A stretch of 64,000 nucleotides of DNA from Lepas anatifera (GCA_034440635.1 JAOTON010000971.1:1860001-1924000); one strand, 5' to 3'; positions 21,661 to 33,913 are shown, numbered from the stretch's first letter. Translations and numbers: made by a program. The notes: generated by a model not told the origin, from the letters alone.

Positions 21661-22379
21661 ACAGCATGCCTTGTGCCTCCATGGTGCATGATGGGTGCCT
21701 ATCGTTAGCTCCGTGAACGCACCATCACATTCCTGCCAGAAACCCCATGCAGCTTCTCTTTACTTTGAATTTCGTGCATCCCAAACGTGGCCCGTTGTCT
21801 TACCAGCGCCTCCCCTTGACAGCTCCCACAAATTTCACTGAATGCGAGTACCCCCAAGCTGTATCACCGGAAGCTCCAAACTTCAGCTTCAGTGTCTCCT
21901 TGATTACCAAATTGTGCCTTCAGCGCTCTTCCTATGCACTGTCTTCTCCTCCCTGTTGCCTAACCAGTGCCCTGTTCGTGTACCCCCCTTCTACCCTGTT
22001 GTTACCCTATCAGTGTCCCTATGATGGATTATTTGCTCCCACAGACGCTCCACTGACGGTTCCACGCCTATGTGCTGCAGGCGCCCCTTGCCCGCACCAC
22101 CGGTATCCATAACTCCAGTTTCGGTATCGCCTCGGTGAAGTATCAGCGTCCCCCCGATGCACTATCACCATTACCATCCCTCGCCCGAAAGCCCAAGTAA
22201 CTAACTGACTAACTCACCACACTTCCTCCGGCTATAGACCACCGGCGTCCCACAGGGTGTACCACCGTACCACACTGAACTTTTGGCACTCTCATGCTGC
22301 ATCACCGCTGGACTCATTTATATACCTAAACACTCCCTCATATATCATGCCCCCGGGTCACTAATAGGCGTCACACTTC

Positions 22380-23110
22380 AACGTGGACCACCCGTGCCTA
22401 CCTTTAGCCGCCCTCTTCTGCATGATTGTTCTCCTGTTCTCCACTATTGACCGCTCCTTTGCGGATCTAGGGCGCCTCACTTCAATGTGGACTCCTCATT
22501 CACCTTCGGACGCCCTCTATTTATGGTTGGGAACCCCATTTTTCACGTTTGGCCACCTTTTTCAGCTCTTGGCGGCCCTCTGCGACGTGGACCACCGTCA
22601 TTTACCTACAGGCGCCCTTAACTTTGTGACTGGGCTCCCCGTTTTCACAATTGACCCGCTTTTCAGCGCTACGGTGCCCCACTGCAACGGGGACTGCCCT
22701 CATCCATTTTTAGCCGCTCTCTTCTGTATCATTGCGCCAACCTTCTCCACTGCTGGCCGCTCTTGTGCAGCTTTAGAGCACCCCACTTCACCGTGGACTG
22801 CCCTCATTCACCTCTGGCCGCCATCCGCTTTGTGGTTCAGAACCCCTATATCATAATTGACCGTCCCTTTTAGCTCTAAAGCGGCCCACCGTAAAATTGA
22901 TTGCTCTGATCCACTTTTAACTGCCCGCTAGTGCTTGATTGCGTGCCCATTTTTCACAATTGTCTGTTCTTTCTTAGCTTTGGGGCACCCCACTTTTACG
23001 TGTACCGCCTTCAACTTCGGATGTCCTCTACTTTGTGTTCGAGTGCTCCAATTTCACGATTAACCGCTCTTTTTCAGCCTTAGGGCATCCCACTGCAACA
23101 TGGCACTACC
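22380..23110. repeat. Older 104-bp tandem repeat (right arm)
   Basis: Reverse complement of the 5560-6440 array, with the landmark GTGGACYRCCCTCATTCACC recurring at roughly 104-bp steps. Several units differ by indels from the left-arm copy. Confidence 0.75.
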
Positions 23111-26100
23111 ATGGCACATGGACAGCTCTCAGCTTTGAGTGGTAACAATTGCCCCGAGTTCTTTTAATGCATGCTTTGGGTATCGATTGGTGTCATTTTG
23201 CTCCGTTACCACGCAGGATCCCCCAGGGTGCATTCATGCCTATCCGATGTGTGGTCGTGTGCCCGTCCAATATGTGGTTGTGTTGTCTTTTGCAACAAAA
23301 AATGCTACGATGGAATAAAGGGGACTGGTAAAAGTAATGTTTCTTGTGAAGCAAATTTTGAGCACATATACCAATATCCCTTCAATGTGTTTAAAAACAA
23401 ACATTCCGGGTCTATTGATAACCGTATAAGCGGTTGACTTTGATCATTTAATTATTTTGCCGAGTTGTTTTTTTCGCAGTGCCACTAATGAAAGCCTGTG
23501 TCCAGACAGCAATGTGAAATTCCCACGTCATCTGTGTAAGAAAAACATTGAGAGCTCGGCAGGAGGCACCTGCATAATTTTGGTTGCGTCCTCTCCCACA
23601 TGTTTGTAAACAGCAAAAAGTTTCGTCTTATGTAGAATATCATGGATTTTCACTATCCACTCTGCGCAGACAGGGTAAGCTGCAGCGACTGGTTCGCAAA
23701 ATCTTCAAAGGCCGTCTCTGCGTAAATTCTGCTTCAAAACGTCATCCAGGTAGAAGTTGCCCTGTTTACTTGTTGCTTATTTAACTAGAGGCAATTTGAG
23801 AAATTCTTCCTTTTCTTGGCAACTCGTTTTTTTTTAATCGGCGCTTTTTCAAATGGCATCACAAATACGCAAAATTAGAATCACAAAGATCCATGATACT
23901 AAAGGCTGATCCCCAAATGGTAGTCTGACCGCCCCGGAGACTTCGCTTCCCCCTTATCGAAATCCTGGATCGTCCATGTACCCAGCCCTCTCGGTTGTTG
24001 ATCAGTGATATATTAGCTCGGTCAGTGTTGGTCAGGTGCAATCTCTAACATCATCACCTTGGATAGGTTGAGTTTGCGGCCGGTTGATAGAGCTGGAAAA
24101 TGCCTAGGTGATCGGGGAAGGAGAGTTTATTGGGTGATGGAACTATAGTAGGGAGGAACAGAAACGTAGTAAAGGGGTGGGGCGGCTAGCACAGTCGCAT
24201 GAGAGGCACCCGAAGGGAAAAGATCGCACGAACGGCAGCCGGGCTACGCCAATCTATGACCAACCGTAAACCTCGGGGAACAGCATGACTTGCTGTTACA
24301 AGCGTGACGCTCTGCGGCAAGCGACACCCTATATGTAACCTTCAGGGTCCCCAAGGGTCAGAAGAACACTCTTTAATCAGGTCGGTAACCTGTTTTCAAC
24401 AGGGCCCTCTGTGACAAGCATGACCAGTACATCATTCCGTGGTCGGCAGGGCCCAATGCAGTCAGAAGAGCCTTCTGTCTGCCTCCGCGAAACCCAGAAT
24501 GCCCTCTGTGCCAGTGGGGGGATGCTGTGACAAGTAGGGCCCTCTACGGTCAGCAGGTCCTTTGGGACCAGGAGTCTCCTCGTTATCAATAGGGCAATCT
24601 TAGGTCAACAGGGATCTCTGTAACTAACAGATCTTTCGGTCGCAGTCAGGGCCATGTCTTGCCAGCATGTTTTTTTGTCGGACAGGGCGATACCCCGGTG
24701 ACCATAAGAGGACTCTGTATCGTAAATATATATATTTGGAACTGAACGCACAGTCTATAAAAAGGGTACTCCGGGACCAACAGGTCTTTCCGTGCCCAAT
24801 AAGGCCTGCCATATTCTTGTGGAAGGCCATGAGGTGACCTGAGGTCTAATCGGGAAGTCGCTGGGCCCCTTGCATCCAGGCGGGTAACCATCCATGACGG
24901 TCTTTGACTGCTGTGAGTGGGACTGGTGGGACCCTTAAATCCATTAGGATCTAAATCTGCCAGTTAGCGAACCCCTGGAGAAAGCCGGAAAGTGTACAAG
25001 TGTACACTGTGAACGACTTTGAGTTCACTTTGGTCAGTCGAGGGTCATATGTCGCTGCCAGAGCACAGCGAAGACAGGCCAACGGCCAAAATCTGGTTAT
25101 AGCTAGTTATAGTTCCTGCAAAAATTCAGGTGGATGCCGTTGAGGGAGACACAAACACATTTTTCCGAGTTGATCGCTGATGTGGAGTATCCCTAAACTT
25201 AGCCTTTGCTTGGGGCCGTATTCTGATGCCGAGAGTACATAAGAATGGGCGCACGTACGTCGATATTTTATTCTGATTTCCAGCCTGCACCCACACTACG
25301 CAGGAGGGGTCAAATCAGCATTGTGATTGTAGTGCGCACATTAGATCGGTATGCTGATATTCTGCATAGACTAGGTCGGTACTGGTCCCTGTGCATCCCG
25401 GGTACGCTTGTCCTACGTCGAGCGTGGCTACGCACAGAAGAAGGTCAAAATACTACATTGGAATACAGCAAGTTGCTTGTCTGAGTCAAGTCCTAGGAGG
25501 GCATTATATTAGAATATAGCCTTAGAAAGGTTTACAATAACTGGGGTCTTGAAGTAAGCCAAGGTCCATGAACCTTCCAAGGTAATAGATCCTAATAGAA
25601 GCCAAGGTAATAGATCCTTCGTGGCTGGCTAGCTCAGATTGAAGGGAACTGGGATCACTGTTTTGACCTAGTGGTTTATTAGACCCTTATGGCTAATTAA
25701 GGCCCTGTGTGCTAATCATCATCATATAAGCAAAATCAATAGTCCATGTAACCATCATGGGGCTTCCCAAAGTGTATCAGGATTTGATCTGACATGTCCT
25801 GTAGAAACTTAATCCCCAATGACAAACAAAGGCTCATTGAACGAGAGGGGCCTATTATAAACATTCGTTGGTCTTCTTCAAACTGTTTAAGGCTTCTGAA
25901 GATAATTTTGATCACTGATTGGGGAGAAATTGGTCCCCATGCAGTCTCCCCCGGGTCCCAAAGTGTCTTTACTAAACGTGGGTTCCAGTGCACAATAAAA
26001 TAAACGCCAAAGAGAAACATTCACTTTTTACCACTCCTGAGATGTATTTTAGATACATTCAAACCCATGATCTTTTCTCATTTTCTTAAAAAGAAAATAT

Positions 26101-26122
26101 GAAACTAATTACGTCTTTGACC

Positions 26123-27045
26123 CTCCGGTTTTTCGGGCGGCAAGAAAAAACGGCGACGCGAAGCGCCGCCGTACCTGGCACACCTTATTCTTGATCGATT
26201 CCGCAAGAATCCCCAAAAATATTTGCTTGGGTTATCTCAGGTCAGGTCATCAGTGCAGGTTAAGTGACCTTACCTAAAAAAATGTTGAAGGTGGCATAAG
26301 TAGGAAATTGGTGAATCTATCGGATTGAAACTTATAGCACATATTGACCCCACCGAGTTCTCCAAGAAGTTCTGGAATTTTTAATATCGATGACATAAGG
26401 TCAAATACGGACCATGACCTCTCCATTGGAAATACAGAGGAAAACAGAAAATGGTTTGTATTTGTGTAGATAAAGGTGATAATACCTTCATATTCTCCAA
26501 ATCGAAGTATCTTAGTCCCCTTTTTAGGTTCATGTTGCAATTTTTGACCTGTGACCTCTGAGAGATCATCCGAAGCTACTTAAGCAGTTTTGAGACTTAG
26601 GTCAATAACTTTGCATGAAATGATGATACAGCTTTTATGTTTTTACCATTGCGTTTGGATTGCTATTGCCAGTCGATTGATAGGCATACGGACTATGCTA
26701 AGTCAAAAAGTGACCTTGACCTGACCTGAAGTCAGGTGATTTGTGTTTTGACCTAGTATGCTCATATTATACATCATTCGATTCGCCGTGACGAGAGAGA
26801 GAGAGCGAACAGTGTCTACAAAATTATTATAACTCAACGCTGTCAGACGCTAGACTTTGCTCAAAATGCCAACTTCTTTGACCTGCCATGACCTCAATGC
26901 TGACCTGAGCCAAAAAGTGACTGATATAGTGTCTTCATGAATTTGTATGAGGTATCCACCAGGGTTCGCGTTTTTTTGCTATCCTGCATAGGGGCTGCGT
27001 TCGAGGGGCGAACGTGGCTCAGAGGCCCACCGGGGCGCAGGTTAA
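26123..27045 (+). mobile_element. TTAA/AGGTCA element copy R0, 5' truncated
   Basis: The left part matches the GC-rich hairpin region of the family (CGGCGACGCGAAGCGCCGCCG near 26152) and the body is rich in AGGTCA/TGACCT. The right end reads CCCACCGGGGCGCAGG then TTAA at 27042-27045. The family's left terminus is missing: the copy starts where the giant inverted repeat ends. It sits inside a CAGGGGCGGATCC-ended sequence, and both copies of the 26480-27190 / 35273-35981 pair share this arrangement. Confidence 0.7.
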
Positions 27046-27190
27046 CTGATTCAGTTCACAAAAATGCTTTAAATGGGTAAAGAACATAAAATTTGATGCC
27101 CCCAGCCGGCCTAAAAATGGCGCCCCCTGGCCATGAAAGTGGCGCCCCCAGCGCTGCGGCCCCTAGCGAAAATTCCTGGATCCGCCCCTG
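26480..27190. repeat. Inverted repeat pair 3, left copy
   Basis: Matches the reverse complement of 35273-35981 (711 against 709 bases), including the R0 element end and a CAGGGGCGGATCC terminus. Homology ends at that terminus on one side and at AATACC near 26480 on the other. Confidence 0.85.
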
Positions 27191-27199
27191 AGCATAGGT

Positions 27200-28748
27200 C
27201 AAAGAATGCTTAATAGGCTTACAACAGAGCAGTGTACGTTTCCCTCTCTAGATCTGTCCTCAGGGGAGCTAGAGCAAATCTTTATGCATCATTGGATTTC
27301 TTTCATCGCGGCGAATCTAATGATGTATAATATGACCTTGCTAGGTGAAATGGTCAAAATGACGTGACCTTGACCTAGGTCAGGGTCACAGAGTAACCTG
27401 GTATGGTCATGTTGCATATCAATCGACTTCCCGTGACAATATAAACACAATGCAAGCAAAATTGGAGCTTTATCTCAATTTAGTGAGAAGTTATTGGCAA
27501 AACAATCACTCTCTGCTCCCGTGACCTGATATGACCTTTGAGAGGGGAGAAGGTCAAAAACTCAAGTTAATGGTCAAGATTATGGTAAGAATAGGCGGTT
27601 TGAGGATTTTCATCTTTATCAATCTAGTATTTACTGAAAACGAGTCCATTCTATTTTTCACTATAGACTTATAATGGGGGTGATTAAAAAAATTGACCCC
27701 ACCTTAAGTCAACAATATCAAAATTCCAAGATAACAGATTTGTAGACCCCAATGACTATATCATATTATGGAAGTTTCAAACTGATCAGTTTACTAATGT
27801 GCCCTGGGCTCTGCTTCGAACTCGAAATTTTAGGTTTTGAGGTTGGGTTACTTGACCTTGAATAGCTCCTTGTCAGTGGTCAGTAATTTTACATTACTAA
27901 TTCAATTCCTTTCTTAAATGCACCTCTAAACCATTGATGGCCAAATTAAAGTTCCTTTTTGTTTACTTACATCTCAGAAAAGCAGAACCAAGGTCAGAAG
28001 CAGCACTGTTTTTGTTTATCTTGGATCAAGAACATTGAAGTTGAATTTTACGAACTTACCTGCTTTATTGATGGAATTCCACTAAAAAGATTAATCACAA
28101 TTAGCGCAAAATCACTTAAAAACACTTTTCAAATAAACTAAACGTTCATTACGCTCCGCTCATGTACGTTCAAAAGATGAATATTTCCATCTTTTTCACC
28201 GCTACGCTCCTGAAATCTGGCAACCGCAAACGTAAACAACACGCAGCAGAACGTTCGGTGTTTCGACTGCCGCTTCACACTGAGAACGGAGCGGAGCGTA
28301 GAGGTGGACGGAAAGTGTCAGAGTTCAGGTATTGTATTTTTTCGCCCGTTACGTTCCGCTCCCGTCCGCTCGTACGCTACGTTGGCGGTGTGAAGCGGGC
28401 ATAAATAATTCCTTGACCTTACATGACCTTAACTCAAAAAATTGGTCAGATGTGTAAAATTTGGTCCAGGAGTATCCCTTGTATCCTAATAACTGAAAAC
28501 GTGCCCCATTTTGCAGCCTGGGCTGGTGACACATTTATGGTTTGGCATTTTTAATGGTGACAACCTGAACACTTTTTGGCCCCTGTTTACAAGTTTATCG
28601 ATTTATTTGTTATTTTTATTATTATTTATGTATTTATTTATCTAATCTATGTATCTAATTAAACATGAAAACGCGCCGCTGTTTTCATGCTATCTAAAAA
28701 ACCCCGAGGGGTGGGTACCCACCCCAACCCCCTCAATGCGGGTGCTAA
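27200..28748 (-). mobile_element. TTAA/AGGTCA element copy R0' (diverged)
   Basis: The right end (28670-28748) carries the family's terminal block in reverse: GCGCCGCTGTTTTCATGC, CCCCGAGG, a GGGTACCC core and CAATGCGGGTGCTAAAC. The body to the left is rich in TGACCT/AGGTCA (for example 27365-27400). The left limit is not defined. A CpG-rich interruption lies at about 28141-28403. Confidence 0.55.
28141..28403. mobile_element. CpG-rich insertion, possible MITE
   Basis: The composition changes sharply inside R0'. The right end read on the minus strand, ATGCCCGCTTCACACCGCC, is matched internally by GCCGCTTCACACTG near 28270. I could not identify a matching left end or target duplication. Confidence 0.3.
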
Positions 28749-28790
28749 ACATTGGAAGTTACTAAAGCACGTATATTGCGACAAATAGTA

Positions 28791-28798
28791 CCCATATT
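28791..28798. repeat. 8-bp target duplication of hAT element, left
   Basis: CCCATATT directly precedes the CAGAGCTGGGA terminus and is repeated exactly at 30867-30874. Confidence 0.92.
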
Positions 28799-29305
28799 CA
28801 GAGCTGGGATTCGGTATATTTTTTCTACCGCCCGTATCAGTATTCGGTAGATGAAAACGGGTCATTCGGTTCGGTATTTCGGTAGATTTCCAAAACATCT
28901 ACCGAATGATTCGGTATTCGGTATTTCGGTTCGGTAGATTAAAAAAGCTTCTTTATAAAAACTCTAAAAAGCCTTTTAATACATTTTATTGCCCATGAAA
29001 CATATGTAAGCCTTTACTATCTTTTAGAGCCCCTAAAGCATTTATTTGATTATTTAAGAGCCTTTTGGAACCATTTTCTTTAATGTTTCAAAGCCTATAC
29101 CTAAAAACTTTTAATCGTAAAATCTAATAAATTATCTTCGGCAACACTTTTATATAACTATGCAGCAGGAAAAAAGTAAGCAGTGAAACTTTGTTGATTA
29201 AATTGTTATAGCACGTTTTTATTACAATTAACTATTTAAAAAAGCAGCCAAGAATTTTTGCAACACAAATAAAGCTGCCTTGATCTTGCCGTCTTCTTCT
29301 TCTTC

Positions 29306-29853
29306 TTACTCCTGGATGGTGTCGGGGCCCTTCTTGAGGTCCTCCTTCAGGGCGGCCTTGAACATTCTACTGTTTCCCTTGAGCAGCACCAGCTGTTCGA
29401 AGTTTCTGGCTGTCAAGGAGGACCTCTTGGGGTGGAGGATGTTGCCCGCTGTGCTGAACAGCCTCTCTGCTGCCGCGGAGCTGAGGAGGGCGGTGTTGTA
29501 CCGGATGAACAGCTTGATCCAGGCCTCCCGGTGCCCTTCGCGAAAGTGCTCCCTCTGATGATGATGATGTTTCCGGCACTCGGCAACTGCCATATGGGAG
29601 GCGCCTCGTCAGAGGCGTCCCTGCCGCCGGATGAAGGCCGCCAGCCGAGGCGGATCGCCCAGGCCTCTTGAATTGTCGGATCGTCCCGACCAAAGACATT
29701 CTGACGGAGAAGAGCTCGCGCTGGGCATTCTTTAATATGATCTTTATCGGCTGGGATGGCCGCCATCAGGCGGCTCCGGTAGATGTGGCGGTCGTTTGGA
29801 AGCAGGGCCGGATGTAGTCGTCCCCGCCGGCCAGGTCCCACCTGGCCCAACAC
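29306..29853 (-). pseudogene. hAT transposase C-terminal remnant (hATC dimerisation region)
   Basis: The frame at 29306-29593 contains LLSSAAAERLFSTAGNILHP followed by KRSSLTARNFEQLVLLKGN. This matches the hAT C-terminal dimerisation domain, in which an A.ERLFS..G block and an L....E.L..L..N block are conserved. The upstream part continues in another frame (29413-29853, with LMAAIPADKDHIKECPARAL), so a frameshift lies near 29590. The N-terminal zinc finger and most of the catalytic domain are missing. Confidence 0.85.
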
Positions 29854-30289
29854 GAGGGCCGGAGGCGACCGCCGTCAGGACCCCTTTGGGTGTTCTCTTC
29901 TTAAAAACCTAAAATTGCACCGAAAGTGATGGTGCCTTGGCTCCAGAGTCACGTTTTACAAACAACTTTTTGGACTGGGAATAAAATCCTATATGCCACT
30001 AAAGTGGTGGTGCTTGGCTCCAAAGGTCACGTTCTTCATCCAACTTTTGAAAGGCGAATTTCTTGGCAGTTTCTATCTATGCGCCACTTTAGTCACACGC
30101 ATTTTGTCGATTCTCGTCGGAAATTTTTGATGTTCACGCCATTTAAAATCACACCTACCGTAGCATCCGCGTTGCTGATCGTCGTGATATCTTGGCCCGG
30201 GACGCAAATATACCTTATCTTCTTGATTAACGTATTTATAGGGCAAACAAATCTATAAAACAGATTTTTGATTAGGTTTAGTACGGAGC

Positions 30290-30500
30290 ACTCATTTCAG
30301 CGACCTGGCCAGCTGGCCATCAGCTGGCCAAGCCCAAAAGTGCTCCCTCTTGACCACATGCTCCCTGGTCCTCGCCCATTTGATAAATAAAAAAATAAAT
30401 ATTGGCTCCCATCCCCTCCCCCAAGGAGGAGAAGCTTGGGTTTGATCCCCAAACCTCGAGTCTGCGACCGCCCCTGCCGTTATAAACCGGTGCACTTTCA
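30290..30500 (-). mobile_element. Possible tRNA-like SINE fragment inside the hAT element
   Basis: Read on the minus strand, GGGGATCAAACCC resembles a Pol III B box and is preceded by GGCAGGGGCGG, a poor A box. An A/T-rich stretch follows. The A box does not fit well, so the call is tentative. Confidence 0.3.
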
Positions 30501-30866
30501 GTCCTCACACAGCAGCAAGTGACTACTTACCTCTCCCAACACTCTGCTGATACTGCGATCTCTTCTCTTCTTTCACGCAAAATACCATAAAAGGATGCTG
30601 CCAACAATGGCCACGTTGCCTGTGTAGCTCGCGCTGGCATCTTCAATCAACCGCGACCGAGGGAACGAATAGGAAATCCACTGCCCGATTGAATGAAGCG
30701 CGGGAAATTCAAATCTACCGGAAAAAGTCATTCGGTAGATCCATCCGGCATCGGTATCGGTACCGGTAGAGGCTCGTACAGACGATTCGGTAGCGGTAGA
30801 TAAAGTCTACCGCCGGTAGTACCGAAATACCGAAATACCGAATTTCATTCGGTAGTCCCAGCTCTG

Positions 30867-30874
30867 CCCATATT
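30867..30874. repeat. 8-bp target duplication of hAT element, right
   Basis: CCCATATT directly follows the right terminus and is identical to 28791-28798. Confidence 0.92.
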
Positions 30875-31647
30875 GATACAAAAAAACAGTGATTGAGCCA
30901 ACGCATCCAACAGAGAAGTGAAGTAAGCAGTTGCCAAGGGTTGGTGTCGTCTTATTATAATAGCTGTCGTTGTCCATACAAACGTCAAATTTGTCAGACC
31001 CGCATGACGAAATCCATAGAGCGAAGCGGATTGAGATTTCTCAAGAGGCTCTATTCTGGGCACTTGGCGGTTCTGACAGTTGATGCCAGGGCTCTGTAAT
31101 TATGTAGGGTGATAGCCCTTTTACGCTAGACGCCCAAACTAAGGCCCCCAAATCTAAATTCAAAATAGTTTTGGAGAAATTTTGGAACAAATATTTTCAA
31201 TTTTGCATTTTTCTCATTTTTTTCTTAACCGACGAAATTGAAATTTGCCTCCTTTTGAATAAGCAGCAGGGGCCACCTAAGGAAAAAATTCAAACTGGTC
31301 CGACAATATTTATTACTCCAAAACACAGTATTTCTAATACAAACAAAAAAATATTGAAATTAGACGGCCGACTTATAAGCTCCAAATGTCAGAAGGCACG
31401 CTTCAGTTAGTTTAAAGACAGCCACCTGGAGGCAGCTAGGTCTATTTTCTTGTGCTTAGGCATAGTTTCCGGTGGAAAACGTAAAATTCTGACCTAGCTT
31501 TTGCCATTTTGCCGGAGGACTGCATTTTTGCTCATTTCAATTAATCCTTAATATCTCGCGATCTAATGCGCCGATTTGACTTTGCATTTCAAATAATGAA
31601 AGAACATTGCTTCCCCCTGATAATATTTGGAGATGGATATCGCGATA
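30875..31647. other. No gene recognised
   Basis: This is AT-rich flanking sequence that continues the region interrupted by the hAT element. Short open frames show no domain. It ends at the TTAA where copy R1 starts. Confidence 0.5.
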
Positions 31648-32491
31648 TTAACACGCGCATTGACGGGGTACGGGTACCCGCCCCCGCCCTCGGGTTTTTC
31701 GAAAACAGCAGAAAAACGGCTGCGCTGCGCGCCGCCGTACTTGGTATGCCTTTTCCCTCATCATTTTTACAACTTCTGTGAAAATTTTAAGGATAGGTCA
31801 TCTCAGGTCAGGTCACCAGTATAGGTCAAGTGACCCGACCTCAAAAAAGTTTAAGATAGCATAAGTCGGAGCAGGTTGAACTTATCCAATTGAAACTCAT
31901 ATCACATAATGGGCCCATCGAGTTCTCTAAGATATGTTCCGGTATTTTTTATATCAATGACCTAAGGTCAGGTACGAGGCATGACCTCTCCATTGGAAAT
32001 ACATAAGAAAAATTGTTTTCATGGAATAACTCAATAACGGATGGTGATAGAGCGTTTATTTTAGCTCCATTAGACTCGCCTTGGCTTTGCGGTTCTAATT
32101 ATATGCATTTTATATAATTTGACCCTGACCTGACCTCAGGTCAGGTCAAATCCTTGATTTGACCTAGCAAGGTCAAATTATATATCATTCGATTTTGCTT
32201 GCTTAGAGGATTCATGTAGTTCAAGTCGTTTTGCTCTATCTTTACTTGTTCAGATGTAAATGCCGAAAAACTTAATTTACATGTTATCCCTATGACGGCA
32301 TGTTTTGACCTCTCGTGACCTTAAATGTGACCTGACCAAAAATGGTCAAATGTTTTCGATGGAGAAATGGATGGGCAACCCAACGCTGTTTACCGTTTTT
32401 CGCTACCTACCATGGTTTTCGAGATCTTAGGGGGCGGGTACCCCCCCGTCAAAGCGAAGGTGGCTCAGACCCCCGTCAATGCGCGTGTTAA
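31648..32491 (+). mobile_element. TTAA/AGGTCA element copy R1, complete (844 bp)
   Basis: Both ends read TTAACACGCGCATTGACGGG pointing inward. TTAA lies at 31648-31651 and 32488-32491. Next to the ends lie GC-rich palindromes centred on GGGTACCC and a GC hairpin (GGCTGCGCTGCGCGCCGCCG). The body has about 16 exact AGGTCA or TGACCT hexamers by eye, where chance predicts about 0.4. No protein is encoded, so it is non-autonomous. TTAA targets suggest a piggyBac-type source, which I infer and cannot prove here. Confidence 0.85.
32126..32148. promoter_or_regulatory. AGGTCA everted palindrome in R1
   Basis: Two 11-bp arms, TGACCTGACCT and its exact complement, flank a single C. That gives two direct half-sites in each orientation, the arrangement bound by nuclear receptors in other contexts. 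Binding is inferred only. Confidence 0.5.
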
Positions 32492-32663
32492 GGTAACTAG
32501 AGATCAAAACATGCCGCCATAGGGATAAAATGTAAATGAAGGTCTTCGGTCATTACGTCTGAACAAGAAGGATAGAGTAAAACTATTCAAACCATTGGAA
32601 TGCTCGCAGGAAACCAAATCGAATGATGCATACCTAATATGACCCTGCTAGGTCAAATCAGGC

Positions 32664-32762
32664 AATAATAATAATAACAATAAATAAATAAATAAATAAA
32701 ATAGAAAACCAATAAATAATAAACCAATAATAAATAAAAAAACAATAATAATAATAAATAAT
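32664..32762. repeat. AAT/AAAT microsatellite
   Basis: Runs of AAT and AAAT interrupted by CCAATAAATAAT. It lies inside copy R2 at a place where R1 and R3 have ordinary sequence. Confidence 0.9.
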
Positions 32763-33069
32763 ATGACCTTGCTAGGTCATTTTACCTGACTTTAGGTAAA
32801 TTCAAGGTCAAAATAATATCATTAGAACTGCAAAGACAAGGTCAATCTAATGGAGCTAAAATAAACACTCTATCACAATCCATTAGGTACCAAGTTATTT
32901 AGTTAAAACCACTTTTCTCATGTATATCCAATGAAGAGGTCATGGCTCGTACCTGACCTTAGGTCATCGATATAAGAAATACCGGAATATATTTTAGAGA
33001 ACTCGGTGGGCCCATTATATGGTATGAGTTTCAATCGGATAGGTTCACCCTGTTCCGACTTATGCTATC

Positions 33070-33913
33070 TTAACACGCGCATTGACGGGGTCTGAGCCAC
33101 CTCCGCATTGACGGGGGCGGGTACCCGCCCCCTAAGATCTCGAGAACCATGGTAGGTAGCGAAAAACAGTAAAGAGAATTGGGTTACCCATCCACTTCTC
33201 CATCGAAAACATTTGAACCATTTTTTGGTCAGGTCACATTTAAGGTCACGAGAGGTCAAAACATGCCGTCATAGGGATAATATATAAATTCAGTTTTTCG
33301 GCCATTACATCTGAACAAGTAAAGATAGAGCAAAACGACTTAAACTGTATGAATCTGCTCAGCAAGCCGAATTGAATGATATATAATTTGACCTTGCTAG
33401 GTCAAATCAAGGATTTGACCTGACCTGAGGTTAGGTCAGGGTCAAATTATATAAAATGCATATCATTAGAACTGCAAAGCCCAGGCAAGTCTAATGCAGC
33501 TAAAATAAATGCTCTATCACCATCAGTTACTGAGTTATTCCGTAAAAACAATTTTTCCCATGTATTTCCAATGGAGAGGTCATGCCTCGTACCTGATCTT
33601 AGGTCATCGATATCAAAAATACCGGAACATGTTTTAGAGAACTCGGTGGAGCCATTATGTGATATGAGTTTCAATTGGATAAGTTCACCCTGCTCCGACT
33701 TATGCTATCTTAAACTTTTTTTGAGGTCGTGTCACTTGACCTGTACTGGTGACCTGACCTGAGATGGCCTAAGCTTAAAATTTTCACAGAAGTTGTAAAA
33801 ATGATGAGGAAAAAGGTATGCCAAGTACGGCGGCGCTACGCGCCGCCGTTTTTCTGATATCTCCGGAAAACCCGAGGGGGCCGGGTACCCGCCCCCGTCA
33901 ATGAGCGTGTTAA
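33070..33913 (-). mobile_element. TTAA/AGGTCA element copy R3, complete (844 bp), nested in R2
   Basis: Flanked by TTAA at 33070-33073 and 33910-33913, with inward ends TTAACACGCGCATTGACGGG and, on the other side, the same with one change. The length equals R1 exactly (844 bp including both TTAA). It carries GGGGGCGGGTACCCGCCCCC near 33108 and the GC hairpin near 33830. It interrupts R2 at a TTAA, which shows that TTAA is the target and is duplicated on insertion. Confidence 0.88.

Larger units (their letters stand above)
18660..26122. repeat. Right arm of giant inverted repeat (arm 1R)
   Basis: Reverse complement of the left arm. The satellite lies innermost (18660-21660) and the non-repetitive part outermost. 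It lacks the left arm's 316-2886 segment and has a small local duplication of GCCAAGGTAATAGATCC near 25558-25615. It matches window position 1 at 26122, where a different repeat (the TTAA/AGGTCA family) takes over. Confidence 0.9.
28799..30866. mobile_element. hAT-superfamily DNA transposon, degenerate, 2.07 kb
   Basis: The element starts CAGAGCTGGGATTCGGTA and ends CGGTAGTCCCAGCTCTG. The outer 11 bases (CAGAGCTGGGA) form perfect terminal inverted repeats and are flanked by an exact 8-bp duplication, CCCATATT. Eight-base duplications are the hallmark of hAT elements. Both subterminal regions are packed with TTCGGTA/TACCGAA repeats, probable transposase binding sites. The interior encodes only the end of a transposase, on the minus strand. 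The element is therefore a degenerate derivative. Confidence 0.93.

Noticed and set aside
28159..28410. Possible complete MITE in the CpG-rich patch
   Set aside because: Only one good end and an internal inverted match could be found. Reported only as a low-confidence insertion.
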